A stretch of DNA of 64,000 bases from Paenibacillus_AA sp045062745. GTDB taxonomy: Bacteria > Bacillota > Bacilli > Paenibacillales > NBRC-103111. The number at the start of each line of letters is the position of its first letter. Positions within the stretch are counted from its first letter, which is position 1. The DNA lies in assembly GCF_045062745.1 (NCBI RefSeq), contig NZ_JBJGED010000011.1:62001-126000 (forward strand). Direction: 5' to 3'. Both the position numbers and the translations under genes were made by a program. Positions 31,805-40,104 of the stretch are shown piece after piece. The notes below the pieces were generated by a model. It had not been told where the DNA came from. It ran no database searches and saw nothing but the letters and a program-made list of their open reading frames with translations.

Positions 31805-32686
31805 TCAGGATCCCCATTGGGCGGTTCGCGATGCAGGGGCAGCTGCACGACGGAGCATCAGGGCTCCGACGGCAATTGTGACCAGGAAGCAAAATCCGGC
31901 GACTAGCGGGAGGACGGACACTTCCATTACGGCGTCGCCGTTCCAAGTTTGCCATCCGATGGCAAGAAGGCCAAGAACATAAGCGATCCCCGTGATGTGG
32001 ATCCCTCTGCGGCGCACATGCGGCGCCTTCGGGGAACGCTCGGCGAGCCAAGCGACCAGCGGCATCACTTGCAGAGCGTGGAACCCGAGGCCATGCAGCC
32101 AGATGATGTTGCCTTCTAGTCCCGTGGTGCGCCCTTGATTCATCGAGATCCAAATGCCGGCGGCGAACGAAATCACGACGGCGACCATCGCATACCGGAT
32201 GCCGACATTCAGTTCCGGACGGAGTGCGTAGGCGCGCGACTTGAAGAATTGAACCGCCAAGTACAAGTACACGACCACCAGAAGCAGCGCCACGAGTGCA
32301 AAAAGGTTACCGACCGCGTAGTCGAAGGCGCTTCCGTCCTTCACGAACCTGGGGTTCACGCCGCGCATATTTTGCACCGTCTCCGCCCCATAGGAGTAGA
32401 GCGCCAGTATGACGTAGAAGCGGCGAAAAAACGCGCGCCCCTTCTCGCCCAAGCCCGACAGCGGAATGATCGCCGCTGTAGAGAGAATGAAGGCGCCTAG
32501 CGCGGCATTAAACGAGATGGCCTTCGTCACGTCTCCGTCCGGGGCGACCTCCCCGCCCCAGATCAGCACCCACACGGCGCACAGCGCCGCCAGTACGAAG
32601 CCGAGCAGTCCCGTCAGGACAAGCGCTTGCTCCCCTTGAAAAAAGCCAACCTTCGCATTCGACATTCCCAAAGCTTGATTTTTCAT
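31805..32686 (-). CDS. Polytopic membrane protein of unknown function
   Basis: A 293-residue protein with seven or eight hydrophobic helices spread over its length and short loops. I recognise no transporter or enzyme motif. The region G-L-G-F-H-A-L-Q-V-M-P-L-V-A-W-L, with a His in a helix, recalls membrane haem or ion-binding proteins, but this is only an impression. ATG 32686 is preferred (AAGGA 11 bases upstream); the frame is open 14 codons further. It may be cotranscribed with the aminopeptidase gene, although an inverted repeat lies between them. Confidence 0.75.
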   Translation of the reverse strand: MKNQALGMSNAKVGFFQGEQALVLTGLLGFVLAALCAVWVLIWGGEVAPDGDVTKAISFNAALGAFILSTAAIIPLSGLGEKGRAFFRRFYVILALYSYGAETVQNMRGVNPRFVKDGSAFDYAVGNLFALVALLLVVVYLYLAVQFFKSRAYALRPELNVGIRYAMVAVVISFAAGIWISMNQGRTTGLEGNIIWLHGLGFHALQVMPLVAWLAERSPKAPHVRRRGIHITGIAYVLGLLAIGWQTWNGDAVMEVSVLPLVAGFCFLVTIAVGALMLRRAAAPASRTAQWGS

Positions 32687-32898
32687 TCCGATTCCATTCC
32701 TTCCCTCGTAGAGTTTTGATACATTCACTCTACCGGATGGAAAAGAAAGTCATAACAGGCGCGGGAATGAACTTGATTTCGTGCCGCGGACGGTTCGGAA
32801 GCTGGACCTTGGTCGTGGTTGACCTTTCCAAAGCACAACGAAGCCTTGCACACGTATTACCTGAATGATGGTAAACTTCTGACACTCCGAGCACATGC

Positions 32899-32932
32899 AA
32901 AAAAGCCGCCAAGTTCCTAAGAACTTAGCGGC
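32899..32932 (-). terminator. Terminator of the pyrophosphatase gene
   Basis: GCCGCCAAGTTC (32905-32916) pairs with GAACTTAGCGGC (32921-32932) with one mismatch, followed on the minus strand by six T. Confidence 0.88.
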
Positions 32933-32948
32933 CCTCAAGCCAAGACGC

Positions 32949-33881
32949 TTATTGCTTGGTGAACGTATCGGTCAATACCGGCACGATCTGCGACTTGCGC
33001 GACACGACACCCTTGAGCGTGATGCGGTTGCCCGACAGCTTCTCGTTGTAGGCTTGCTCCACAACGCCGGCCGAACGGCCAAGCGCCACGCCGATGGAAT
33101 CGTTGTTCAGGATGTCCGTGACGACGAACAGGAACAGGTCAAGCCCCTTTTGCTCGATAATGGCGTTCAGCGCCGCTTCCAACTCCGATTGGCGCGACAG
33201 CACGTCGTTCGTATCGACTGCATTTACCTGGGCGATCTCCACCTTGTAGCTGCCCATCTGGAATTCCTTCGCGTCGAGCGAGATGAGCTGGGCGATCGAC
33301 TTGTCGCTCAGATTAGCACCCGCCTTCAGCATGTCAAGGCCATAGGTCTCCAGGTTGACGCCGGCAATGTCGGCGAGCTCACGGGCTGCAGCGACGTCTT
33401 CAGGCGTGCAGGTCGGCGATTTCAGCAGCAGCGTGTCGGATACGATGGCGGATACCATCAGGCCCGCTACCGATTTCTCAATGGCGATTCCGTTTTCTTT
33501 GTACAGCTTATTCAAGATCGTAGCGGTGCAGCCTACCGGCTCCGCTCGGTAATACAGCGGATGCGCCGTCTCGAAGTTGGCGATGCGGTGATGGTCGATC
33601 ACTTCGGTAACGCGGACTTGGTCGATGTCGCTGACGCTTTGCTGGCGCTCGTTGTGGTCGACGAGGATGACGCTTTTCACTTCACCCGCTACCGTCTCTA
33701 CCAGGCGAGGAGCCGCCGCTTGGAACGTGTCGAGCACGAATTGAGTTTCGCTGCTGACAGCGCCGAGCCGGACTGCCTCTACGTTTTGCCCCAGCTTCGT
33801 CTTCAAATCGGCGTATGCGATCGCCGAGCAGATTGTATCCGTATCCGGATTTTTGTGGCCGAAAATCAGTACTTTTTCCAT
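32949..33881 (-). CDS. ppaC: Manganese-dependent inorganic pyrophosphatase
   Basis: A 310-residue family II pyrophosphatase of the DHH superfamily. Metal-binding motifs are G-H-K-N-P-D-T-D (H9, D13, D15), V-D-H-N-E (about 75) and the D-H-H triad. The C-terminal DHHA2 part contains the substrate residues S-R-K near residue 295. It hydrolyses PPi to phosphate in the cytosol, pulling biosynthetic reactions forward. AAGGAG 7 bases before ATG 33881 marks the start. Confidence 0.95.
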   Translation of the reverse strand: MEKVLIFGHKNPDTDTICSAIAYADLKTKLGQNVEAVRLGAVSSETQFVLDTFQAAAPRLVETVAGEVKSVILVDHNERQQSVSDIDQVRVTEVIDHHRIANFETAHPLYYRAEPVGCTATILNKLYKENGIAIEKSVAGLMVSAIVSDTLLLKSPTCTPEDVAAARELADIAGVNLETYGLDMLKAGANLSDKSIAQLISLDAKEFQMGSYKVEIAQVNAVDTNDVLSRQSELEAALNAIIEQKGLDLFLFVVTDILNNDSIGVALGRSAGVVEQAYNEKLSGNRITLKGVVSRKSQIVPVLTDTFTKQ

Positions 33882-34114
33882 CACGATTCTCCTTATCCAT
33901 AATCTAAAGGTTCTTGTCCACTCTCGATTATAGCGTCTTATTCACCTTATTCCAATCCCTTTACCAAGAATTTCCGACGGGCGGACAAACCTCTCTCTAT
34001 CATCCCGTATCCCGTTCCGGAAAGCAAATGTTTACAATAGGTTTCGTTAGACAGCGGCGGGCTGAGGTGGGATAATGTTTGATGTTAATCCAAACATAGG
34101 GGTCTTGCACAAAC

Positions 34115-35515
34115 ATGAACAACACAGAGCTTTTGGATCGAAACGCGGAAACGCGGCCGTCTTGGAAAAAGCTGAGTCTCTTCGCCCTGACTTGGCCGAT
34201 TCTCGTGGATTCCGTGCTGCGGATGATGCTCGGCACCGCGGACGTATTTATGCTGAGCCGCATCTCGGACGGGGTAGCCGGCGCAGTCGGGCTGGCGAAT
34301 GAAATCATTGTTTTTTGCATTTTGATGTTCGGTTTTGTCGGCATCGGCACGAGCGTAGCCGTGACCCAATTTTTAGGCGCGGGACAACGGGAGACGGCGA
34401 GCCGAATATCCGCTTTGGCGGTTACGATGAACCTGATTTTCGGCTTGGCCGTCAGTGCGGTGATCGTCGTTTTCAGCGAACCGGTTATGCGGCTGATGAA
34501 CCTCGCCCCGGAGCAAATCGCCATCGCCAACAAATATTTGCTGCTCATCGGCGGCTTCATTTGGGTGGAGGCGATCTCCTATGCGGTATCCTCCATCATC
34601 CGGGCAAACGGCAATACATGCGACGTCATGTTCGTTACTTTGGGCGTCAACGTGCTGCACGTGACCGGCAACTATTTGCTGATCTTCGGCCACTTGGGTT
34701 TCCCGGAGTGGGGCGTGACCGGAGCGGCGATCTCGACCATCGTCAGCCGGATTCTCGGGGTCATCGCCTTGTTTATCTTGATGTACCGCCGTGTGCCTAG
34801 TCCGATTCGTCCGAAAGATTAAATCCGGTTCGAGAAGCGGCACGTGCGCTCGATTCTAAGCGTAGGGCTGCCGGCCGCCGGGGAGCATCTGGCATGGCAA
34901 TCCCAGCTGATGATGATTTTGGGCTTCATCAATATGATCGGGCCGCAGGCGTTAAGCGCGCATGTGTACGTCTTTAATATAAGCGCCTACTATATGGCGA
35001 TCTCCACCGCCATCGGGATGGGCACGGAGATATTGGTCGGGCATATGGTGGGCGCCGGAGAATACAAGGCCGCTTATCATCGCCTGCTCCGGAGCTTACG
35101 GATAAGTATCGCCTTGACGGCAGGGATTGTTGGGATCGCGGCGATATTCCGTTCGCACTTAATGGACGGTTTCACGGATGATACGGAGATCATCACGATG
35201 GGAGCCGGCATTTTGCTGCTGTCGATCCTCCTGGAGCCCGGCCGGGTGTTCAACATCGTCATCATCAACTCGCTCCGCGCGGCCGGGGATGCTCGTTTCC
35301 CGGTCATGATGGGCGTGTTCTCGATGTGGGGCGTTTGCGTGCCGCTTGCCTACTATTTGGGCGTCCACCTGGATTATGGGCTGCTGGGCGTCTGGATCGC
35401 CTTTACCGTCGACGAATGGACGCGGGGATTGATTATGCTGGCGCGCTGGAAAAGCGGCGTCTGGCGCCGGAAGTCGCTGGTCCGTCCGGGGACGGTGCAG
35501 GTTTTGGAGGCGTAG
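34115..35515 (+). pseudogene. MATE-family multidrug efflux gene interrupted by an in-frame stop
   Basis: Two pieces of one NorM/MATE-type antiporter lie in the same reading frame. Residues 1-235 end at TAA 34820-34822. The reading then continues I-R-F-E-K-R-H-V-R-S-I-L through to 35515, giving a total near 466 residues, the normal MATE length. The N-terminal half has six helices and the C-terminal half the other six. Only a single base change (for example TAC or TAT to TAA) separates it from an intact gene; there is no frameshift. A GTG at 34844 could restart translation of the second half, but its ribosome-binding site is weak. It is likely a recent nonsense mutation or a sequencing error. 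Confidence 0.85.
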
Positions 35516-35517
35516 GC

Positions 35518-35549
35518 CAAAAAAAGCCCGGACCCAAAGGATCCGGACT
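35518..35549 (-). terminator. Terminator of the solute-binding protein gene
   Basis: AGCCCGGA (35525-35532) and TCCGGACT (35542-35549) form a stem with one G-U pair, followed on the minus strand by a run of T. It sits between convergent genes. Confidence 0.85.
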
Positions 35550-35573
35550 TTCCACACAAAACTTAAACTGCGA

Positions 35574-37193
35574 TTACTTCCAAGGGTTCAGCTTCTTATC
35601 CGCCGGGAGAACGGCATTGATTTGATCGACATAACCTTGGAAAATTTGCTGCCCGCTGAATTTGGACATCAGCTCGGCGCGGTATTTCGGCCAGTTGGCG
35701 CCGCTCTTGTCGTCGAAGATGGCAACGTTTTGCAAGCGGGCCATTTCCTTGCGGAAGTCGGCGATGTTCATGCCCTGCGGAGGAGCCAAGGTCACGGGCT
35801 CGCCGGCATGCTTCGGAATCGCCTCGACGAACTTGAGGACGCTGCGGTCGCGATCGGACATTCTAGGGTCGACGACATCCAGCTTCAGGACGGACGGCTC
35901 ATCGAAGTTCACGAAGAAGCGGTAGATGGACAACCAGTCGCCGGCTTTGGTGATGTCCGCATCGTACGCAGCCGGATCAAGCGTAATTTTGCTGCCTTCC
36001 TTCTTGTAATGCTTGCCTTCTTGACCGTAGTGCGTCAAAATGTAGCCTTCTTCGCCCGTGAGCCAGTCGAGAATTTCGATGGAACGCTTGATCTTGTCCG
36101 GCGATTTGTCGGCGACAGATTTCGCGAACAGGAACGGCGCGGCGCCGCCAGCAGTTCCTTGCTTCCAGCCATACGGTTGGTTTTGGAACGGGAAGATCGG
36201 CTGCCAGTCGGTTTTCGGGTCGATCAGCTTACCTTTCGCTTGTACGCTAGTAGGTACCGAATCCAAGGCGATGTTCTTGTCCGTAGACCAGAATACGCCG
36301 ATTTTGCCTTGAGAAGCTTTGTCCAAATGCTGCGGCGACTTGTTCACGAACCAGTCCGGATCGACGATGCCTTCCTTCGTCATATCCACGATGCCTTGGA
36401 TGACGTTTTGGATCTTCAAGTCGGTTTGCGTTTCCACGAAATCTTTGCCGTTGATCATAAAGTCCGCGACAAGCCCGTTGTTGATCCATTGCGGGAAGTC
36501 GAGCGGGATGCGTCCGCCTGCCGCAGACGCGCTGAAGCCGTAGGTGTCCTTCTTGCCGTTGCCGTCCGGATCGTTGTTCGTGAAAGCGCGCATGACGTTC
36601 AGCAGCTCATCGTACGACTTAGGCGCTTGCAGATTCAGTTTGTCGAGCCAGTCCTTGCGCACATAGAACGAACCGTACGTCATTTTCGGGAATGGAATCG
36701 GAGAGCGTGCATGCTTGATGCCTTGCAGCTGATAGTTGTTCAGCACGTCTTGGCTGATCCACTTGAAGTAGTTCGGCATCGTTGTAGGCGTTACGAACGT
36801 GCTTTGATCGGCAAGCAGACCGTCCACTGCATATTTCTGGCTCGCAGCACCGTCCGCCAGGAACATATCCGGAATGTCGCCGCTCGTCAGCATGACGTTC
36901 AGTTTGTTATTGGCGTCCGCGCCGTACGGCATGTATTCAATCTTCAGATCTACGTTGAATTTCTCTTCGATCGCTTTTTTGACGAAATCTTTATCGGCGG
37001 ACGGCAGATTAGCGTTAGCTGGCGCAAAAACGAACCACTTCAGGGAAAGCTTCTCTTTCTTGGCCGGCGTTGCCGCTCCCGTTCCGGGCGATCCGGACGG
37101 CGAGGTGGTAGGCGTGGCTTCTTCCTTGGACGAACAGGCGGCAAGAACCAAGCTCGCAATCATAACGGTGCTAAGTACTTTAAGCGCTTTCAT
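35574..37193 (-). CDS. Extracellular solute-binding lipoprotein (LplA-like)
   Basis: A 539-residue ABC importer receptor. It has a lipoprotein signal peptide with lipobox L-A-A-C (Cys20), a Ser/Thr/Pro/Gly linker to residue 45, then a family 1-type sugar-binding domain of the long LplA kind (N-D-P-D-G-N-G-K-K-D-T-Y-G-F-S calcium-like loop near residue 215). GGGAGG 6 bases before ATG 37193 sets the start. No permease or ATPase gene is adjacent, which is unusual. Either it serves permeases elsewhere or it acts as a sensor. A cre-like site covers the start codon. Confidence 0.9.
   Translation of the reverse strand: MKALKVLSTVMIASLVLAACSSKEEATPTTSPSGSPGTGAATPAKKEKLSLKWFVFAPANANLPSADKDFVKKAIEEKFNVDLKIEYMPYGADANNKLNVMLTSGDIPDMFLADGAASQKYAVDGLLADQSTFVTPTTMPNYFKWISQDVLNNYQLQGIKHARSPIPFPKMTYGSFYVRKDWLDKLNLQAPKSYDELLNVMRAFTNNDPDGNGKKDTYGFSASAAGGRIPLDFPQWINNGLVADFMINGKDFVETQTDLKIQNVIQGIVDMTKEGIVDPDWFVNKSPQHLDKASQGKIGVFWSTDKNIALDSVPTSVQAKGKLIDPKTDWQPIFPFQNQPYGWKQGTAGGAAPFLFAKSVADKSPDKIKRSIEILDWLTGEEGYILTHYGQEGKHYKKEGSKITLDPAAYDADITKAGDWLSIYRFFVNFDEPSVLKLDVVDPRMSDRDRSVLKFVEAIPKHAGEPVTLAPPQGMNIADFRKEMARLQNVAIFDDKSGANWPKYRAELMSKFSGQQIFQGYVDQINAVLPADKKLNPWK
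37179..37192 (-). promoter_or_regulatory. cre-like site over the start of the solute-binding protein gene
   Basis: Minus-strand TGAAAGCGCTTAAA matches the cre consensus at 13 of 14 positions and overlaps the first codons (M-K-A-L-K). CcpA roadblock sites inside early coding sequence are known, but the codons alone could produce this match. Confidence 0.4.
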
Positions 37194-37255
37194 TGAGATC
37201 CTCCCTTTTTGTCGGTACAAATGATAGAAGTGCATCTTCTCGCGGATGTCAGGTC

Positions 37256-37271
37256 GGCAGCCGAGGCTGCC
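37256..37271. other. Hairpin in the leader of the solute-binding protein gene
   Basis: GGCAGCC, two bases, GGCTGCC: a perfect 7-bp stem with no T tract, between the dehydrogenase stop and the solute-binding gene start. It may attenuate or stabilise the transcript. Confidence 0.4.
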
Positions 37272-37318
37272 CTACGAAGCCATGAAACTAGTGTTCCACC
37301 CCCTACACTTAATATGAA

Positions 37319-38311
37319 TTAAGCGATAACGTGAAGCGACTGTAGGTTCACTTCGCCAAGCAGCGGTTCCTTGCGCAAATAGTTGCGGATTTCATCGACG
37401 GCGTATTGGGCCAACCGATGCTTCCCGTTGTTGACGGCTCCGGCGATATGCGGGATCAGGATGACATTGTCTAGCTTCCGGAACGGGTGATCCGGCAACG
37501 GCGGCTCCGGCTCGGTCACGTCGATGCAGGCGGTGAACCGGCCCTTGGCCAACTCGGCAGCGAGCTCCGCTTCATGGATCAAAGTGCCTCGCGCCGTGTT
37601 GATCAGAATGGCATCGTCCTTCATCAGGGAGAAGGTGCGGGCGTTGAACATGTTGTCGGTTTCCGGAATGGACGGGGCGTGGATCGAGATGACGTCGGAT
37701 TCGACGAGCAGCTGCTCCAGCTCCACCTTCTCCGCACCGATCGAACGGGCTTCCTCGGCGCTCAGGATCGGATCATACACCAATACTTCCACATCGAAGC
37801 CTTGCAGCAAGCGAATATAGTGACGGCCGGCTTTGCCTGCCCCTACTACCCCGATCTTCAACTCATACATTTCGCGAATCAAATGTTTGTCTTCTTCCCA
37901 TCCGCCGTTTCTCGTGTTCTGCGAGAGCGGCCACATCCGTTTCACCGCCGCGATCGTAAGTCCCAGCGCCGTCTCGGCTACGCCGACGCCTAACGGATCG
38001 TTAGCGCTGCTGACGCGGATCCCGCGCTCGATCAGCTCGGGGCTCACGATGCCCTTGACCGTGCCGGCCGCGTGCATGACGAGCTTCAGGTCCGGCGTGT
38101 GCTTCAGCACCTCCGCATCAATCGTAGGGCAGCCCCAGGAGGTGATGGCGATCTCTGCGGCTTGCAGCAACTCGGCTACCCGCTGCTTGGACGGACGCAC
38201 GTCGTCGGTGTTGATGATAACGGTACCAAGCTCACGAAGCTGCTCCAAATGTTTGGCTTGAAATATGTGTGAGGCAACACTTCTGTCGGCAAGTAGAGCA
38301 ATTCGGGTCAT
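37319..38311 (-). CDS. D-isomer-specific 2-hydroxyacid dehydrogenase
   Basis: A 330-residue NAD-dependent dehydrogenase. The Rossmann motif G-V-V-G-A-G-K-A-G near residue 154, the substrate Arg in N-T-A-R-G-T, the Glu in V-T-E-P-E-P and the catalytic His in P-H-I-A-G-A are all visible. It probably reduces a 2-oxo acid or oxidises a 2-hydroxy acid (phosphoglycerate/glyoxylate reductase group). The start is taken as the M-T-R-I-A-L-L methionine, although AAAGGA is 12 bases off; an upstream ATG at 38341 and a TTG are possible. Its promoter is crowded by three copies of a 16-bp motif shared with the GntR chimera gene. Confidence 0.88.
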   Translation of the reverse strand: MTRIALLADRSVASHIFQAKHLEQLRELGTVIINTDDVRPSKQRVAELLQAAEIAITSWGCPTIDAEVLKHTPDLKLVMHAAGTVKGIVSPELIERGIRVSSANDPLGVGVAETALGLTIAAVKRMWPLSQNTRNGGWEEDKHLIREMYELKIGVVGAGKAGRHYIRLLQGFDVEVLVYDPILSAEEARSIGAEKVELEQLLVESDVISIHAPSIPETDNMFNARTFSLMKDDAILINTARGTLIHEAELAAELAKGRFTACIDVTEPEPPLPDHPFRKLDNVILIPHIAGAVNNGKHRLAQYAVDEIRNYLRKEPLLGEVNLQSLHVIA

Positions 38312-38333
38312 TTCCTTACACAATCCTTTCCAG

Positions 38334-38349
38334 TGACTCATATCTAACT
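38334..38349. promoter_or_regulatory. 16-bp motif, copy 1 (TGACTCA-type)
   Basis: TGACTCATATCTAACT: TGACT and TAACT as direct repeats 11 bp apart. It lies just downstream of the -10 box of the dehydrogenase promoter. Presumed site of the GntR/solute-binding chimera. Confidence 0.65.
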
Positions 38350-38354
38350 CTGTC

Positions 38355-38370
38355 TGACTCCATCTTAACG
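38355..38370. promoter_or_regulatory. 16-bp motif, copy 2
   Basis: TGACTCCATCTTAACG keeps TGACTC and TAAC at the same positions. It starts exactly 21 bp (two helical turns) from copy 1 and covers the -10 box of the dehydrogenase promoter. Confidence 0.55.
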
Positions 38371-38390
38371 ATGTAAGGGTTTTCTGTCAA
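38362..38390 (-). promoter_or_regulatory. Promoter of the 2-hydroxyacid dehydrogenase gene
   Basis: Minus-strand TTGACA (38385-38390), 17-base spacer, TAAGAT (38362-38367). A consensus -35 with correct spacing, overlapped by the 16-bp motif copies. Confidence 0.8.
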
Positions 38391-38416
38391 CGATTATTTA
38401 TTTTTCGGCCCTGCTC

Positions 38417-38432
38417 TGACTCACACCTAACT
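38417..38432. promoter_or_regulatory. 16-bp motif, copy 3
   Basis: TGACTCACACCTAACT, 14 of 16 identical to copy 1 and in the same orientation, 27 bp upstream of the -35 box of the dehydrogenase promoter. Confidence 0.65.
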
Positions 38433-38461
38433 TGGATATGAGTTAATAAAGTCAAGACACC

Positions 38462-38507
38462 AAAAAATCCTGAACGAATGCGCGTCCACCGCGCTCCATT
38501 CAGGATT
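38462..38507 (-). terminator. Terminator of the GntR chimera gene
   Basis: AATCCTGAA...TTCAGGATT outer stem with inner GCGCG/CGCGC pairing, followed on the minus strand by six T. Confidence 0.85.
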
Positions 38508-38518
38508 CAGGGTCCACT

Positions 38519-39916
38519 CTATTCGGCTGCAGCGAGCTGCTGCTGGCGCTGCTCCTCCAGCTGATCTTCGATCCAGGCTTCCAGCCTATCCTGGAGCGCA
38601 TCGTCGGAATACAGGCCGGACCAGTAATATTTGGCTTCCTTCAGCAAGCTGCTGATCATCCGTTCGTTCATATTCAGCTCGCTGATCAGGCCGAATGTCG
38701 GCACGATCTCCCGATGCATCGGAAATCGGGAAGGCCGGTGTACGCTGTCCTTGCCGTTCCATTCGGCCGCGGTCTTGAGGGCTGGAATGCTGAGCGTGCG
38801 CGAGCGGATCGTCTGCTGAGACGTGTAAGAGAGCAGGAAATCGATGAACGCTTTGGACGCTTCCTTCTGCTTCGAGCCGGCCATGAGCCCTAGACCGATC
38901 GTGATCAGCTGCGTCTTGGAATTATGCGAGTATGGCAAGGGCGCGATGTCGTATTCGAACGGCGCTTTCTTCAGCTCATTCAAGCGGAAGTATGTCGTCA
39001 TGATCATCGATGCCCGTCCCTGTAGGAACAGCTCTTCGGTGTCTTCTTCCCTGTCAAATATAGTCTTCATGGATTGCTGACGGATCAAGTCCCGGCAAAT
39101 CCGGAGCGCTTCCACCCATGTGCCGAGACGCTCGACATAGGAGCGATCGCCAGGCTTCGGGAAGGCGAGGCCGCTCTGGAGCAGCAACGTCGGCCACCGG
39201 TTTATCGCCTGAAGGTACGTGTAGAAGCCGAACCGTTCATTCGGGATTTCGAGCTGAGCCGCCGCCCGGATCAGGTCGTCCCAGCTCCAGCTGCTGTCCG
39301 GCTCCAGGACGTTTTTCTCGGCGAAATGCGCCTTGTTGTAACACAGAATGACCGGGGAGAACGTGAACGGCTGTACCTTGAGCTCCCCCTCATACAGGAA
39401 GCTTTTAAACAAATAAGGGTAGACGTTCTCCCGAGGCTGCTGCGTCTCCAGCCGATCCGTTAAGCCTTCTTTGACAATTTGCTGAAACCCGATATGGTTG
39501 ACGGAGAACACGTCGAACAGATCGGAGTCCATAAATTCCGTGAAATCCATGAGCGGCATCGGCTGCACCCGGATATGCGGATGCTCCTTATGAAACATCG
39601 TAATTAAATGCGAGATGTCGCATTCGTGCACGAGCTCGTTATGATAGGCGAACCGGACACGGATCGCCTTATCGTCGGGCAAGCTGGCGACGCGGGAGCC
39701 AACCTTCGGAATTTTCTCGATCAATCCTTCGGATTGCAGGATACCGAGCGCATCGCGAACCGATTTGTTGCTGATGCGAAACTGCTTGCCGAGCGCACGT
39801 TCCGAAGGCAAAAACTCCCCTACTTGACGTTTCCCCGAAATCATTTCGTCGCGCAACACACTGACCATCTCGTCCATGCGTTCATGAAACGTGCTTCGAC
39901 TCGGTCTGTCTGCCAT
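38519..39916 (-). CDS. GntR-type regulator fused to a solute-binding-protein domain
   Basis: A 465-residue chimera. Residues 10-80 are a GntR winged helix (M-V-S-V-L-R-D-E-M-I-S-G-K, F-L-P-S-E-R-A-L-G-K-Q-F-R-I-S-N-K-S-V-R-D-A-L). Residues about 85-450 look like a family 1 extracellular sugar-binding protein (I-T-M-F-H-K-E-H-P, F-D-V-F-S-V-N, W-S-W-D-D-L-I-R-A-A, G-L-G-L-M-A-G-S-K-Q-K-E-A-S-K-A-F-I-D-F-L) but without any signal peptide, so it acts inside the cell. The ligand is therefore probably an imported oligosaccharide or derivative. It lies upstream of the dehydrogenase and solute-binding genes on the same strand. A 16-bp motif copy upstream suggests autoregulation. Confidence 0.88.
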   Translation of the reverse strand: MADRPSRSTFHERMDEMVSVLRDEMISGKRQVGEFLPSERALGKQFRISNKSVRDALGILQSEGLIEKIPKVGSRVASLPDDKAIRVRFAYHNELVHECDISHLITMFHKEHPHIRVQPMPLMDFTEFMDSDLFDVFSVNHIGFQQIVKEGLTDRLETQQPRENVYPYLFKSFLYEGELKVQPFTFSPVILCYNKAHFAEKNVLEPDSSWSWDDLIRAAAQLEIPNERFGFYTYLQAINRWPTLLLQSGLAFPKPGDRSYVERLGTWVEALRICRDLIRQQSMKTIFDREEDTEELFLQGRASMIMTTYFRLNELKKAPFEYDIAPLPYSHNSKTQLITIGLGLMAGSKQKEASKAFIDFLLSYTSQQTIRSRTLSIPALKTAAEWNGKDSVHRPSRFPMHREIVPTFGLISELNMNERMISSLLKEAKYYWSGLYSDDALQDRLEAWIEDQLEEQRQQQLAAAE

Positions 39917-39999
39917 GCGTATTCCAGCCTCTCTGCCAGGTTCGTCCCTGTAACTGTTCTGATTCTCAGCTTACAACAAAAAAGGTTGTTCGACAAGAG

Positions 40000-40015
40000 A
40001 GTTACCTATGAGTCA
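40000..40015. promoter_or_regulatory. 16-bp motif, copy 4, upstream of the GntR chimera gene
   Basis: Plus-strand AGTTACCTATGAGTCA, reverse complement TGACTCATAGGTAACT, which matches copies 1 and 3 at 14 and 13 of 16 positions. It lies 84 bases before the regulator start codon, opposite in orientation to copies 1-3 on the map. Confidence 0.6.
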
Positions 40016-40018
40016 CTT

Positions 40019-40032
40019 TGTAGGCGTTTGCA
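40019..40032 (+). promoter_or_regulatory. cre-like site upstream of the GntR chimera gene
   Basis: TGTAGGCGTTTGCA matches the cre consensus at 13 of 14 positions and lies next to motif copy 4, about 100 bases before the start codon. Catabolite control of the regulator is plausible. Confidence 0.4.
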
Positions 40033-40056
40033 ATTCGCTGGGCGGCAGCTCAACTG

Positions 40057-40087
40057 AAAAAGCTTCTGCGAGTCGATCGCAGAAGCT
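40057..40087 (-). terminator. Terminator of hrpB
   Basis: AGCTTCTGCGA (40061-40071) and TCGCAGAAGCT (40077-40087), a perfect 11-bp stem with a 5-base loop, followed on the minus strand by T residues. Confidence 0.88.
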
Positions 40088-40104
40088 CAGGGTAACTCTA
40101 TTTT

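Noticed and set aside
32730..32912. Short minus-strand frame upstream of the membrane protein gene
   Set aside because: It runs into the pyrophosphatase terminator, has no ribosome-binding site and no recognisable features.
34000..34560. Long minus-strand open frame of 186 codons opposite the MATE gene
   Set aside because: It is the antisense shadow of a membrane protein gene; it has no ribosome-binding site, and the plus-strand translation is clearly MATE.
35622..37196. 524-codon plus-strand frame opposite the solute-binding protein gene
   Set aside because: Shadow; no start signal, composition rich in Arg/Val/His, no recognisable domain.
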